This document shows positions 36,988-46,053 of a stretch of 64,000 nucleotides of DNA, one piece after another. The notes beneath the pieces were generated by a model. The model did not search any database. It was not told the DNA's origin and saw nothing but the letters and a program-made list of their open reading frames with translations. Both the position numbers and the translations under genes were made by a program. The stretch is from Pseudomonas sp. MWU16-30317 (lineage in GTDB: Bacteria > Pseudomonadota > Gammaproteobacteria > Pseudomonadales > Pseudomonadaceae): NCBI RefSeq assembly GCF_020515695.1, contig NZ_JAIWJA010000003.1, positions 372,001-436,000 of the forward strand, written 5' to 3'. The stretch's first letter is position 1. Each line of letters opens with the position of its first letter.

Positions 36988-38940
36988 ATGCACACGTTTG
37001 GTAATCGTCGAGACATAGACGGGATGCGGGCCCTGGCCGTTATCCCAGTGGTGCTGTTCCATTTTGGCTTTAGCGCGTTCAGTGGTGGTTTCGTCGGTGT
37101 CGATGTTTTCTTCGTCATTTCAGGCTTCTTGATCACTGGCATCCTGTTTCGAGAAATAAACGCACAGCGCTTCAGTTTCCTGGATTTCTGGGGCCGCCGT
37201 GCTCGGCGGATCCTGCCAGCACTGAGCGTGGTACTACTGGTGACGCTAGCCCTGGGCTGGCTGCTGCTGACGCCTAAGGATTACTCCGAACTGGGCAGGG
37301 CGACGCGTTACCAGGCGCTGTTCATTTCAAATCTCCTGTACATGCGCCAGGACGGCTACTTCGAGCCAGCATCGGATCTCAAACCCTTGCTGCATACATG
37401 GTCGTTGGCCGTCGAAGAGCAGTACTACATCTTCTTTCCATTACTCATGATGGTGCTGATGCGCTATCTGCGGCATTGGCGCTGGGTGTTGTTTGCGGTG
37501 TTGCTGGTCTCGTTCGGATTGAATGTCGGGCATATCGATCGCAAGCCCGAGGTCGCGTTCTTCTCACTGCCGGCGCGCGCCTGGGAACTGTTGTGCGGCG
37601 CAATGCTGGCCGTCTTGCCGGCATCGAAAAGCGCTGTCAGGCCCTGGATTTACCAGGTGGCTGGGTTGGCTGGGTTGGCGGCTGTCCTGGTGGCGGTATT
37701 CACTTTCGATGCGTCGACAAAATTTCCCGGGTGGGCCGCGTTGCTGCCGGTACTCGGTGCGACTGCACTGATCTGGTCCGGGGCGCAGGGCTCGACATGG
37801 GTCGGGCAACTGCTGAGTACGCGCGTGATGGTCTGGATCGGCTTGCTCTCCTATTCCCTGTACCTGTGGCACTGGCCGGTCTATGTTTATGCCAACGCCG
37901 TCTCTGCCGATGGCATTCAGCCGCTTGAGGCCGCTGCCTGGATAGCATTGGCGTTAGGGCTGGCATGGGTAAGCCTGCGTTTCGTCGAACTGCCCTTTCG
38001 CGAAAAGCGCGTGTTGGCCGGCCGCAATGCCCTGCTGGTCGGTGCCTTGGTGGCAATTGTGGTACTGGCGGCGATGGGCGCAGTGGTTCGATCCCAAGAG
38101 GGATTTCCCCAGCGGCTCTCTGCCAAGGAAATGGAGTACGCCCAATCCAGGGATTGGAATGCGGGACAGGAAGGCTGCATGGTATTGAGCTTCAACGATA
38201 CGCATCTGGACAAAGCCTGTCTGGCGGGCAAGGGCCAACAGGGCCCGGCGACGCTGCTGTTCTGGGGCGATAGCCATGCCGCGGCATTGTGGCCGGCGAT
38301 TCAGGCCACGGCCAAAAGCCAGGGCCGGCAGATATGGCTCTACAGTATGAGCGCCTGTCCGCCGATCTTGAGCTCGGCCCCGCGTGAGCGGTGCACGTCT
38401 TTCAACGAGCGAACCATGAAGCGGGTGGTCGAGTTGGGGATCAAGCAAGTCGTATTAGCCTCCAACTGGGGGTATTACATGTACAGCTTCGAGGGCGCCG
38501 ATAAGAGGATGATGCTTAACCCTCACGACACCAAGCAGCAGGCAGAGCAGCGCCTGGCGGCCGGAGTGACAGCACGTGTCGCGGCGTTGCGCCAGGCAGG
38601 CGTGGAGGTCTGGCTATTCAAGCAGGTGCCGCTGCAGCGCAAAGGCGCCGTCGAACGACTGACCAGTCTGGCCAGAATAGGGCGTTCACCCGAAGGGCTG
38701 GGCCGTCCGCTTGACGAGCATCTGGCGCGTGATCGCTTCATCAATACGTTGTTCGACTCCCTGAGTGCGGCTGACCCAGGCGTGCGTATCATCGATCCGA
38801 CATCACTGATGTGCCCTGACAAGATATGTAATATCGAGGCCGACGGGCACCTGCTCTACAAGGACGTAGATCATCTCTCGGACTTCGGGGGGGCTCGAAT
38901 GAGCCCGCTTTTCGCTCCGTTGGCGCACGGTGTTCAGTAG
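36988..38940 (+). CDS. AT3 acyltransferase with C-terminal SGNH domain (OafA-like)
   Basis: A 650-residue inner-membrane O-acyltransferase. The AT3 membrane domain (about 1-365, ten or more helices) starts RRDIDGMRALAVIPVVLFHF, with the catalytic H25, and has FVGVDVFFVISGFLITG. The periplasmic SGNH domain (about 400-650) has the nucleophile motif G-D428-S429-H430 and a late D-x-x-H-x-S-D (DVDHLSD) as the D/H of the triad. Such fused proteins acetylate O-antigen or other surface glycans. AAGGAG precedes ATG 36988. Lower-GC, AT-richer bases lead into the gene. Pseudomonas commonly has a similar gene between rho and ubiD. Confidence 0.9.
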   Translation: MHTFGNRRDIDGMRALAVIPVVLFHFGFSAFSGGFVGVDVFFVISGFLITGILFREINAQRFSFLDFWGRRARRILPALSVVLLVTLALGWLLLTPKDYSELGRATRYQALFISNLLYMRQDGYFEPASDLKPLLHTWSLAVEEQYYIFFPLLMMVLMRYLRHWRWVLFAVLLVSFGLNVGHIDRKPEVAFFSLPARAWELLCGAMLAVLPASKSAVRPWIYQVAGLAGLAAVLVAVFTFDASTKFPGWAALLPVLGATALIWSGAQGSTWVGQLLSTRVMVWIGLLSYSLYLWHWPVYVYANAVSADGIQPLEAAAWIALALGLAWVSLRFVELPFREKRVLAGRNALLVGALVAIVVLAAMGAVVRSQEGFPQRLSAKEMEYAQSRDWNAGQEGCMVLSFNDTHLDKACLAGKGQQGPATLLFWGDSHAAALWPAIQATAKSQGRQIWLYSMSACPPILSSAPRERCTSFNERTMKRVVELGIKQVVLASNWGYYMYSFEGADKRMMLNPHDTKQQAEQRLAAGVTARVAALRQAGVEVWLFKQVPLQRKGAVERLTSLARIGRSPEGLGRPLDEHLARDRFINTLFDSLSAADPGVRIIDPTSLMCPDKICNIEADGHLLYKDVDHLSDFGGARMSPLFAPLAHGVQ

Positions 38941-39027
38941 GATTGAGGACGGCCACGCGCTCACAGTGCTGCAGTTTGGCCCTCAGAACGGGTAGGATGT
39001 ACACCTATTTTGGGGGTGGCGTCTTTA

Positions 39028-40494
39028 ATGAAATTCAAGGATCTGCGGGATTTCGTGCAGCAACTCGAGCAGCGTGGCGAGTTGAAACGTATTCAGGTAC
39101 CGATTTCTCCGATACTGGAAATGACCGAGATATGCGACCGGACGCTGCGCGCCAAAGGGCCCGCGTTGCTGTTCGAAAACCCTGTGGGGCATACCATTCC
39201 CGTGCTCGGCAACCTGTTCGGCACTCCGGGGCGGGTGGCGTTGGGCATGGGCGCCGAGGACGTCTCGGAGCTGCGTGAAATCGGCAAGCTGCTGGCCTTC
39301 CTCAAGGAACCGGAGCCGCCCAAGGGGCTCAAGGATGCCTGGTCGAAGTTGCCGATCTTCAAGAAGATCATCGCCATGGCGCCCAAGGTGGTCAAGGATG
39401 CGCCCTGTCAGGAAGTGGTCCTCGAAGGCGACGATGTCGACCTCGGCATGTTGCCCGTGCAGCATTGCTGGCCTGGCGACGTCGCGCCGCTGATCACCTG
39501 GGGGCTGACGGTGACGCGCGGGCCCAACAAGGAACGCCAGAACCTGGGCATCTATCGCCAGCAGGTCATTGGCCGTAACAAAGTGATCATGCGCTGGTTG
39601 AGCCACCGTGGCGGTGCGCTGGACTATCGCGAGTGGTGTGAAAAACATCCGGGCCGGCCATTCCCGGTGTCGGTCGCGCTGGGCGCCGACCCGGCGACTA
39701 TCCTCGGTGCCGTAACGCCGGTGCCTGACAGCCTTTCCGAATATGCCTTTGCGGGCCTGTTGCGGGGCAATCGTACCGAGCTGATCAAGTGCCGTGGCAA
39801 CGATTTGCAAGTGCCTGCCAGTGCCGAGATCGTCCTCGAGGGTGTGATCCATCCGGGTGAAATGGCACCTGAAGGCCCGTACGGCGACCACACCGGTTAC
39901 TACAACGAAGTCGACAGCTTCCCGGTGTTCACCGTCGAGCGCATCACCCACCGGATCAAGCCGATCTACCACAGCACCTACACGGGCCGGCCGCCGGATG
40001 AGCCGGCGATCCTCGGCGTGGCGCTGAACGAAGTGTTCGTACCGATCCTGCAGAAGCAGTTTCCGGAGATCACCGACTTCTACCTGCCACCCGAAGGCTG
40101 CTCTTATCGCATGGCCATTGTCACGATGAAGAAGCAGTACCCTGGCCATGCCAAGCGGGTAATGCTGGGTGTCTGGTCGTTTTTGCGACAGTTCATGTAC
40201 ACCAAGTTCGTTATCGTCACCGATGACGACATCAACGCGCGGGACTGGAACGACGTGATCTGGGCTATCACCACGCGCATGGATCCAAAACGCGACACCG
40301 TGATGATCGATAACACCCCCATCGACTATCTGGATTTCGCCTCGCCGGTGTCCGGTCTTGGCTCGAAGATGGGCCTGGATGCCACCAATAAATGGCCGGG
40401 CGAGACCACGCGTGAATGGGGTCGGGTCATCGTCAAGGATGAAGCGGTCACTCGCCGCGTCGACGAACTCTGGAATCAACTGGGAATAGACTGA
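39028..40494 (+). CDS. ubiD: UbiD decarboxylase (ubiquinone biosynthesis)
   Basis: A 488-residue prenylated-FMN-dependent decarboxylase that removes the carboxyl group of the 4-hydroxybenzoate-derived ubiquinone precursor. Recognisable segments: [22 protein letters not shown], the R-x-G-I-Y-R-like [11 protein letters not shown] (about 172) near the cofactor, and [15 protein letters not shown] (about 278-292) with catalytic E and D residues. Start at ATG 39028 by family; an in-frame start 6 codons upstream is less likely. It overlaps the next gene by one base (TGATG). Confidence 0.95.
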   Translation: MKFKDLRDFVQQLEQRGELKRIQVPISPILEMTEICDRTLRAKGPALLFENPVGHTIPVLGNLFGTPGRVALGMGAEDVSELREIGKLLAFLKEPEPPKGLKDAWSKLPIFKKIIAMAPKVVKDAPCQEVVLEGDDVDLGMLPVQHCWPGDVAPLITWGLTVTRGPNKERQNLGIYRQQVIGRNKVIMRWLSHRGGALDYREWCEKHPGRPFPVSVALGADPATILGAVTPVPDSLSEYAFAGLLRGNRTELIKCRGNDLQVPASAEIVLEGVIHPGEMAPEGPYGDHTGYYNEVDSFPVFTVERITHRIKPIYHSTYTGRPPDEPAILGVALNEVFVPILQKQFPEITDFYLPPEGCSYRMAIVTMKKQYPGHAKRVMLGVWSFLRQFMYTKFVIVTDDDINARDWNDVIWAITTRMDPKRDTVMIDNTPIDYLDFASPVSGLGSKMGLDATNKWPGETTREWGRVIVKDEAVTRRVDELWNQLGID

Positions 40495-41462
40495 TGCGCG
40501 TGACTTTGCAGCCTTGCGGCGCGGTGCTCGACACCTTGCCCGCCGAGCCAATTCTGGCAGCGGCCCAGCGCCTGGGTTACGAGTGCCCGAACAGCTGCCG
40601 CAACGGTAATTGCCACGTTTGTTCGGCGTTGCTGGTTGAGGGGCGGGTGCAGCAAGAGGGAGAAGTGCGTGTACAGGGTGAAATCTACACCTGCGTTGCC
40701 GAGCCCCTGGAAGACTGCGTCGTTCTGTGGGATGGCGTTCTTGCCTTGGGTGAGTTACCGGTTCGCAGTTTCGCTTGCCAGCTGAGCGAATGCGTGGCGG
40801 TGGGCGGGGATGTCTGGCGGGTGCGTTTGCTGGCGCCAGCCGGCAAGCCGCCGCGCTACCATGCTGGCCAATACCTGATGCTCGAGCGCGACAATGGCGA
40901 GCGTTCGGCGTTTTCCTTGGCGTCGGCGCCCCATACCGGGCGTCAGCTGGAACTGCACGTATTGGTGCGCGAAGACAGTGCGCGCAACCTGATCGCCCAG
41001 TTGCAACGCAACAACGGCGCGCGTCTGCAATTGCCGTTCGGTGATGCGCATCTGGCCGAATTGCCTGACGCACCGCTGGTATTGATTGCCGCAGGCACCG
41101 GGATGGCGCAAATGCACAGCCTGATCGAGCATTGCCGAGCCAAGGGTTTTGCTCATCCGGTGCACCTGTACTGGGGCGTGCGGCGGCCCGAAGACTTCTA
41201 CGAAATCGAGCACTGGCAGGCATGGCAACAGTTGCCCAACTTGTTCTTGCACAAGGTGGTCAGCGATCTTTGCGGCTGGGAAGGGCGGTGCGGCCTGTTG
41301 CATGAAGCCGTGTGTGAGGACATTGCCGATCTTTCCCAGGCTCATGTGTATGCCAGCGGTTCACCGGCGATGATCTACGCCACGCTCGACGCACTGGTGG
41401 CGGCGGGGATGGACGCGCATCAGATGCGTGCGGATGCGTTTGCCTACGCGCCGCGGTCCTGA
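40494..41462 (+). CDS. Ferredoxin-NAD(P)H reductase with 2Fe-2S domain
   Basis: A 322-residue electron-transfer protein. A plant-type 2Fe-2S domain (1-90) with ligands C35, C40, C43 and C65 (C-x4-C-x2-C...C) is followed by an FAD domain (about 95-190; YHAGQYLMLERDNGERSAFSLAS has the RxxS-like flavin motif) and an NAD(P) domain (about 195-315; LIAAGTGMAQMHSLIEHC). It resembles CDP-6-deoxyglucoseen reductase-like/Fre-type enzymes. Because its ATG overlaps the ubiD stop, it probably supplies reduced flavin or electrons for UbiD maturation; that is inference. Confidence 0.88.
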   Translation: MRVTLQPCGAVLDTLPAEPILAAAQRLGYECPNSCRNGNCHVCSALLVEGRVQQEGEVRVQGEIYTCVAEPLEDCVVLWDGVLALGELPVRSFACQLSECVAVGGDVWRVRLLAPAGKPPRYHAGQYLMLERDNGERSAFSLASAPHTGRQLELHVLVREDSARNLIAQLQRNNGARLQLPFGDAHLAELPDAPLVLIAAGTGMAQMHSLIEHCRAKGFAHPVHLYWGVRRPEDFYEIEHWQAWQQLPNLFLHKVVSDLCGWEGRCGLLHEAVCEDIADLSQAHVYASGSPAMIYATLDALVAAGMDAHQMRADAFAYAPRS

Positions 41463-41728
41463 ATCATGACAGGGCGCGCTGTGGTACCGGATGTATATGA
41501 ATTTGTATATTTTTATTTACGAATGCCTGAGAGCACTCCCTGCAATAGTGCAACTTTTGATACCTCGCACTTATTTAGGGCTTTATAACAAATTTTAAAA
41601 CGGATAGTTATAACCAAGACTAAGGGCTTGTTTTTCTGTGGGTATCTGCCGTACGGTAGTCATCAGTACCCTGTCATCGGTTAGAGTAAGTTGTCCTTTC
41701 AACTCACGGGGATATCAGGCGTCTGCTT
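41463..41728. other. AT-rich intergenic region before chaC
   Basis: Clearly richer in A and T than its flanks, especially 41497-41530 and 41570-41625. Two TTATAAC hexamers (41583-41589 and 41608-41614) are -10-like. No gene or terminator seen; probably the chaC promoter region. Confidence 0.5.
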
Positions 41729-42418
41729 ATGTCCGCTATTGAAACTGCACATTTGAATGCGATCTATCCGCCCAGCCTCGATCTGGGGCCGCAACTGACT
41801 GATGAGCAGTTGGCGCACTCTCTCGACTCCACCATGGGGCTGCACAAAGGTGGGCCAGTCTGGCTGTTCGCGTACGGCTCGTTGATCTGGCGCCCCGAGT
41901 GCGCGGCCGTCGAGCGTCGGCGCGCGCGGATCCATGGCTATCATCGTGGCCTCTACCTGTGGTCTCACGAACACCGTGGCACCCCAGAGCAGCCCGGCCT
42001 GGTTTTTGGCTTGGACCGCGGCGGCTCCTGCAGCGGTTTCGCCTTTCGCCTGCCGGAGGAGCATCTGCGTGATTCGCTGGTTGCCCTGTGGAGGCGCGAG
42101 ATGCCTTATCCCTCCTATCGCCCGCACTGGCTCAATTGCCGCCTCGACGATGGCAGCAAGGTGCAGGCGTTGGGCTTCGTACTCGAGCGTCATCTGCCCA
42201 GCTATGCCGGCAACCTGCCGGATAATCTGCTGACGCAGATACTTGCCAATGCCAGTGGGCGCTTCGGCACTACCCGCGAGTATGTCGAGCAGACCATCAG
42301 CGCCTTGCGCACGCACGCCATGCCGGACCGCAATCTGGAGGCGCGTATCAAGCGCTGCCATTGCTCGTCCGCCGCCGAACGGATTCAGGTCACTGGCCTG
42401 GACGTACCGCGCCTTTAA
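41729..42418 (+). CDS. chaC: ChaC-type gamma-glutamylcyclotransferase
   Basis: A 229-residue enzyme that breaks glutathione into 5-oxoproline and Cys-Gly. The substrate-binding motif Y-G-S-L (VWLFAYGSLIW, about 44-54) and the general-base E in a later segment (WRREMPYPSYRP, about 121-132) are visible, and HRGTPEQPGLVFGLDRGGSC is the family core. Cytosolic. It appears to be a single gene with its own AT-rich promoter region. Confidence 0.9.
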   Translation: MSAIETAHLNAIYPPSLDLGPQLTDEQLAHSLDSTMGLHKGGPVWLFAYGSLIWRPECAAVERRRARIHGYHRGLYLWSHEHRGTPEQPGLVFGLDRGGSCSGFAFRLPEEHLRDSLVALWRREMPYPSYRPHWLNCRLDDGSKVQALGFVLERHLPSYAGNLPDNLLTQILANASGRFGTTREYVEQTISALRTHAMPDRNLEARIKRCHCSSAAERIQVTGLDVPRL

Positions 42419-42567
42419 GGCATCAAACCTGCCCTATACCTTTCCTGCTGGCTGCCGATAACTCTGGCATCGAGGGGTATAGCGCTCCTTCTCATCGACA
42501 CCACCGCCCGATTTTGATTTGGGTGTCGGGGTGTTTATGCTGTGTTCATTTTGCGAGGAGCGAAACA

Positions 42568-42978
42568 TTGAAATCGTTGATCCTGATGTTGCTGGCGCTG
42601 TCCGCGCCAATGGCCGCCATGGCCAATGAAGAGGCCAAGGAAGGTGCCGGGCCGGTCGTTACCTATTACTCGCTGACCCCGCCACTGGTGGGCAATTATT
42701 CGCTGGACGGCGGGCCGAAACTGCACGTCTACAAGGCTGATATCGCCCTGAAAGTGACCGGTGCCGAGGCGCTGGCGGCGGTCAAGCACCACGAGCCGCT
42801 GATTCGCAACAAGCTGGTGCAGTTGTTCACTCAGCAGACCGTGGATTCGATGAGCAAGTCCGACTCCAAGGAAGCCCTGCGCCAGGAAGCGTTGAAAGAG
42901 ACCCAGCAGGTGCTCAACGACGAAGAAGGCAAGCCGATAGTTGAAGACCTGCTGTTCAATAACTTGATCGTCCAGTAG
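42568..42978 (+). CDS. FliL-like exported protein (TTG start)
   Basis: A 136-residue protein with a Sec signal peptide (KSLILMLLALSAPMAAMANE, cut about residue 20) and a domain like the periplasmic part of the flagellar protein FliL (VTYYSLTPPLVGNYSL; IRNKLVQLFTQQTVDSM; IVEDLLFNNLIVQ). It has no flagellar neighbours, so it is a stand-alone FliL-type domain of unknown role. Start TTG 42568 has GAGGAG 7 bases upstream and gives a correct signal peptide; no ATG or GTG in frame does. The frame stays open upstream by chance. Confidence 0.82.
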   Translation: MKSLILMLLALSAPMAAMANEEAKEGAGPVVTYYSLTPPLVGNYSLDGGPKLHVYKADIALKVTGAEALAAVKHHEPLIRNKLVQLFTQQTVDSMSKSDSKEALRQEALKETQQVLNDEEGKPIVEDLLFNNLIVQ

Positions 42979-42984
42979 TAACGG

Positions 42985-43437
42985 TCAACGCAACAAACCG
43001 AGGACGGCGGCCCACTGCTCGGGTGTAACCGCCATCACCGACAGGCGGCTGCCTTTTTGCACCAGGGCCAGCTCCGCCAGTGCGCTCTGCAATTTCAGGG
43101 TGCCGAGGGCGATGACCTTGGAGAAGGTCTGGACGTGGCCGACATCGATCGCGCTCCACGGGTTTTTCTCAGGGCTGGCTTTAGGGTCGTGATAGTGGCT
43201 TGCTGGGTCCAGCGCCGTCGGGTCGGGGTACGCCTCGCTGTCGATGCGGGCGACGCCGGCAATTCCGGGTTCGGGGCAGCTTGAGTGGTAGAAGAAGAAC
43301 TGATCGCCGGCGGCCATGCTGCGGATGAAGTTGCGCGCCTGGTAGTTGCGTACGCCATCCCAGCGGGCATGGCCCAGGCGCTCAAGATCGGTGATGGAGA
43401 GCTCGTCGGGCTCGGATTTCATCAGCCAGTAGGCCAT
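42985..43437 (-). CDS. EVE domain protein
   Basis: A 150-residue EVE domain, a PUA-like fold that binds modified bases. The signature is MAYWLMKSEPDELS, then WDGVRNYQARNFIRSM and GDQFFFYHSSCPEPGIAG. The aromatic cage residues (W, Y, F) are in place. Proteins of this type alone may bind modified nucleic-acid bases in the cell; its substrate here is unknown. Convergent with the FliL-like gene (6 bases apart). Confidence 0.92.
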   Translation of the reverse strand: MAYWLMKSEPDELSITDLERLGHARWDGVRNYQARNFIRSMAAGDQFFFYHSSCPEPGIAGVARIDSEAYPDPTALDPASHYHDPKASPEKNPWSAIDVGHVQTFSKVIALGTLKLQSALAELALVQKGSRLSVMAVTPEQWAAVLGLLR

Positions 43438-43634
43438 GACAGTTCCTCGAAATGTTCGTCTCAGATCATTATTACAGGATTACAATTTACCGACAGCCGG
43501 TATCGCGCCACCATTTGCGCGATGAGGCGGGTTGTCGCAGAATGCGCCAACTTTTGATTCAGACACTGCCGTCCGGCCATTGACTACTACATCCGGCGAC
43601 AGGATTTTTCATATTCATTTTTTGGGGGTTGTAG

Positions 43635-43775
43635 ATGCGTCGCAAGCCGGATTTGTTGTGGGTGTTGGTTGCGTTGTTGGGTCTGGGTATCGTGACTACC
43701 GGTTATGCGCAGAGTTTCTGGGATCGCAAGGCCGATGAGCCGGCGCCTGTGGTTGCACCCTTGCAGCATCGCTGA
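43635..43775 (+). CDS. Small membrane protein (46 residues)
   Basis: A short reading frame MRRKPDLLWVLVALLGLGIV, then TTGYAQSFWDRKADEPAPVV, ending APLQHR. One hydrophobic helix (about 7-24) is flanked by a basic start and a charged tail, so it should be a single-pass inner-membrane peptide. A GGGGG lies 9 bases before the ATG. Codon use (many GTT, TTG) looks coding. A REP pair follows the stop directly. I recall similar short proteins annotated in Pseudomonas, without a function. Confidence 0.65.
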   Translation: MRRKPDLLWVLVALLGLGIVTTGYAQSFWDRKADEPAPVVAPLQHR

Positions 43776-43783
43776 GTCTACCG

Positions 43784-43855
43784 GCCTCTTCGCGGGCAAG
43801 CCTCGCTCCCACAGTCGTACACCTGTAGGAGCAAGGCTTGCCCGCGAAGGGGCCC
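43784..43855. repeat. Paired inverted REP element (REPIN)
   Basis: CTTCGCGGGCAAGCCTCGCT and the inverted arm GGAGCAAGGCTTGCCCGCGA with a spacer of about 9 bases, between the small membrane gene and ygfA. Confidence 0.85.
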
Positions 43856-43862
43856 TTGAAAT

Positions 43863-44474
43863 CTACCCCTTCTGCGCCAGATACCATCCCTTGTCTGTCA
43901 GCGTACCCTGCAACGGCACGTCCCAGCTGGCCTGGGATAGCTTCTCCACTTTCTGACATTCGTGAGCCAGCCCCAACAGCACCGGCTTTTGCCAGGCGCT
44001 GCGCCGGCCTCTGTACGCCAGGCTGCGGTCATAGAATCCACCGCCCATGCCCAGGCGTCCGCCGGCTTCATCGAAGCCCACCAGCGGCAGCAGGACCAAG
44101 TCCAGCGCCCACACTTTTCGCTGCTTTGCGCGATCGATGTGCGGCTCTGCGATGCCGAAGCGATTAGGGCGCAGTTTTTCCCCCGGCAGCACTCGTTGGA
44201 ACACCATCCGGGTTCGTGGCCAGTCATTGAGCACCGGCAGATAGGTGTGCTTGCCGCGACGCTGTGCCGCACGCAATAACAGCCGTGGATCGATTTCGGC
44301 GTCGTTGGGCAGGTACAAAGATACGTGACGGCTGCGGCGAAACAGTGGGTGCTGGGCAAGTTGGCGGTACAGATCGAGTGCCGCCCGACGTTGCTGCACA
44401 GGCGTCAGGGCGCGGCGTGCATCACGCAATTGGCGACGCAGTTGCACACGCGTAAGGGGCGCAGAAGAAGTCAT
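43863..44474 (-). CDS. ygfA: 5-formyltetrahydrofolate cyclo-ligase
   Basis: A 203-residue enzyme (also called Fau/MTHFS) that turns 5-formyl-THF into 5,10-methenyl-THF with ATP. N-terminal basic LRRQLRDARRALTP, the substrate motif VLLPLVGFDEAGGRLGMGGG with FYDR (about 128-152), and the C-terminal VPLQGTLTDK. Start MTSSAPLTRV at 44474. It is the standard downstream partner of 6S RNA; the RNA ends about 85 bases before the ATG on the same strand. Confidence 0.92.
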   Translation of the reverse strand: MTSSAPLTRVQLRRQLRDARRALTPVQQRRAALDLYRQLAQHPLFRRSRHVSLYLPNDAEIDPRLLLRAAQRRGKHTYLPVLNDWPRTRMVFQRVLPGEKLRPNRFGIAEPHIDRAKQRKVWALDLVLLPLVGFDEAGGRLGMGGGFYDRSLAYRGRRSAWQKPVLLGLAHECQKVEKLSQASWDVPLQGTLTDKGWYLAQKG

Positions 44475-44557
44475 CGGGGTAAGTGTCCTGAGGCGCAAGG
44501 GCTGCGGCAGGCGGACCGGGCAACCCCCGCCGGAGCCAACAAGGGCAGGGGTTTGAA

Positions 44558-44740
44558 GAAAGGTGCTCCCCGACGAACCGCTGTCGGTGTAGCCCTTGAA
44601 CCCGAAAGTTCAAGGTGGAGATTACAGGAGGCCTTAAGGCTTTCCGTCGAGCGGACATGCACACCGGCCCCACGTGCAACCCCCGTGGTTGTGCGTATCG
44701 GCTCAGGGACATGACCGACTGGCAAGCACTCCAGGGAGCG
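44558..44740 (-). ncRNA. ssrS: 6S RNA
   Basis: On the minus strand, a TATACT -10 (44747-44752) precedes an RNA of about 183 bases. It has the typical 5' half (CTCCCTGG-AGTGCTTGCCAG-TCGGTCATGTCCCTGAGCCG) and a 3' end with GGGGAGC that can pair with GCTCCC near the 5' end to close the terminal stem. 6S RNA mimics an open promoter and holds sigma-70 RNA polymerase in stationary phase. The place between zapA and ygfA is the conserved location. Ends are estimated to within about 5 bases. Confidence 0.85.
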
Positions 44741-44746
44741 GTTGCC

Positions 44747-44752
44747 AGTATA
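44747..44752 (-). promoter_or_regulatory. -10 element of the 6S RNA promoter
   Basis: TATACT on the minus strand, 6 to 7 bases before the inferred 6S start. No good -35 at 17 bases. Confidence 0.6.
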
Positions 44753-44771
44753 CCCCAAAGCGAGCGCGGAA

Positions 44772-45086
44772 TCAGCCCTTGGGTGCGTCGGCATCGCTGG
44801 CCAACGCCAGATCGACACGGTCGAGCAAGTCGCGAACCTGCTCGCGAGTCGAGCCGTCGGCGGCTGCAGGCGCATCCTGGCGGTGCAGCAGATCATGGGT
44901 GATATTCAGCGCGGCCATCACCGCAATACGGTCGGCGCCGATGACTTTGCCGCTGCTGCGAATCTCGCGCATCTTGCCATCCAGGTAACGCGCCGCGCCC
45001 ACCAGATTGCTGCGTTCTTCCTGTGGGCAAATGATCGAATACTCTTTGTCGAGGATCTGCACGGTGACGCTATTGCTTGAACTCAT
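44772..45086 (-). CDS. zapA: Cell division protein ZapA
   Basis: A 104-residue FtsZ-ring stabiliser. The globular head (1-60) starts SNSVTVQILDKEYSIICPQE and has LDGKMREIRSSGKVIGADRIAVMAALN; the rest is a coiled coil. It bundles FtsZ filaments at the division site. The end lies 20 bases from the 6S -10; the ATG overlaps the stop of the TIGR02449 gene by 4 bases. Confidence 0.95.
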   Translation of the reverse strand: MSSSNSVTVQILDKEYSIICPQEERSNLVGAARYLDGKMREIRSSGKVIGADRIAVMAALNITHDLLHRQDAPAAADGSTREQVRDLLDRVDLALASDADAPKG

Positions 45087-45292
45087 GAGTCTTGCTCCAG
45101 GGCCTTGAGGCGCGAAATCATCGATTCAACCTTGCGCCGGGCGATTTCATTTTTTTCGATCAGATGCGCGCGCTCCTCGCGCCAGGATTTTTCCTGAGCT
45201 AGTAGGAGTCCGTTTTGCTGTTTTAGTTGCTCGACTCGATCGATCAATCGTTCAAGTCTGTCCATCAGGAGGTTCAGGTCGGTTTGTTCCAT
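45083..45292 (-). CDS. TIGR02449 family coiled-coil protein (ZapB-like)
   Basis: A 69-residue protein that is one coiled coil ([20 protein letters not shown], then [20 protein letters not shown]). TIGR02449 proteins always come with zapA; they look like ZapB and are assumed to take part in division, but this is not proved. ATG at 45292; an ATGA overlap couples it to zapA. Divergent from ygfB, with 163 bases between (45293-45455). Confidence 0.88.
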   Translation of the reverse strand: MEQTDLNLLMDRLERLIDRVEQLKQQNGLLLAQEKSWREERAHLIEKNEIARRKVESMISRLKALEQDS

Positions 45293-45455
45293 GGGGCTGT
45301 TCGATTCGGTCCTGGAGGATGAAATATGGTCCGAATGCGGGTGGACCTGGAGGCTTGTAATAGTCGGCGGCGGCGTCGATGGTCTTGGCGTGCCTGCCGG
45401 TGCTAGGATACAAGGCCTTCATTCTAGACATTGCGCCGCTTGGCGCCTAGTTATC

Positions 45456-46010
45456 ATGCCTATACAGAATTCCCCGTATCACGCTTTTGCCGCATTGCTC
45501 AACACTGGCGACCATCCGGTATCGCCCGCCGAACTGCATGGCCTGCTGCTCGGCCGCAGTTGCGGTGGCGCCGGTTTCGACAACGACACCTGGATCGCCG
45601 ATGCTGCCGACCTGCTGGGTGGCGAGCCCCAGGACAACATCCGCCAGGCGCTGATCGGTCTGCAAGAGATGGTCAAGGGCGAGCTCACCAGCGACGACAT
45701 GACCGTGGTCCTGCTGTTGCCGAGTGATGACACAGCCCTCAAGGAGCGCGCCGAGGCCTTGGGCCAGTGGTGCCAGGGCTTCCTCACCGGCTTCGGTATC
45801 GCTGCGGGCGACACTGCTTTGAGCACCGATGCCATGGAAGTGCTGCAGGATCTGACCGCCATCGCTCAAGTCCAGGATGCCCTCGACGAATCCGATGACG
45901 GCGAGAACGACTACATGGAAGTCATGGAGTACCTGCGCGTCGCGCCATTGCTGCTGTTCACTGAGCTGAACAAGTCGGCGGCGCCGGTCGCCAAGCCAAC
46001 GCAGCACTGA
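45456..46010 (+). CDS. ygfB: UPF0149 family protein YgfB
   Basis: A 184-residue UPF0149 protein. The family pattern [20 protein letters not shown] with [10 protein letters not shown] is at 8-36, and [10 protein letters not shown] near 108. In P. aeruginosa YgfB was reported to repress the ampDh3 gene through AlpA and so affect beta-lactam resistance. All-helical, cytosolic. Start [11 protein letters not shown] by family. First gene of ygfB-pepP-ubiH-(ubiI), 43 bases before pepP. Confidence 0.9.
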   Translation: MPIQNSPYHAFAALLNTGDHPVSPAELHGLLLGRSCGGAGFDNDTWIADAADLLGGEPQDNIRQALIGLQEMVKGELTSDDMTVVLLLPSDDTALKERAEALGQWCQGFLTGFGIAAGDTALSTDAMEVLQDLTAIAQVQDALDESDDGENDYMEVMEYLRVAPLLLFTELNKSAAPVAKPTQH

Positions 46011-46053
46011 TCCAGACTTTTCAGCCATTGCCGACAGGGGAATCGCTTCGCCC

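Noticed and set aside
39025..41223. 732-codon open frame on the minus strand
   Set aside because: Antisense of ubiD and the reductase; both sense proteins are clearly real.
45293..45455. Upstream extension of ygfB (55 codons)
   Set aside because: The frame is open but the translation has no family similarity, and [11 protein letters not shown] is the normal start.
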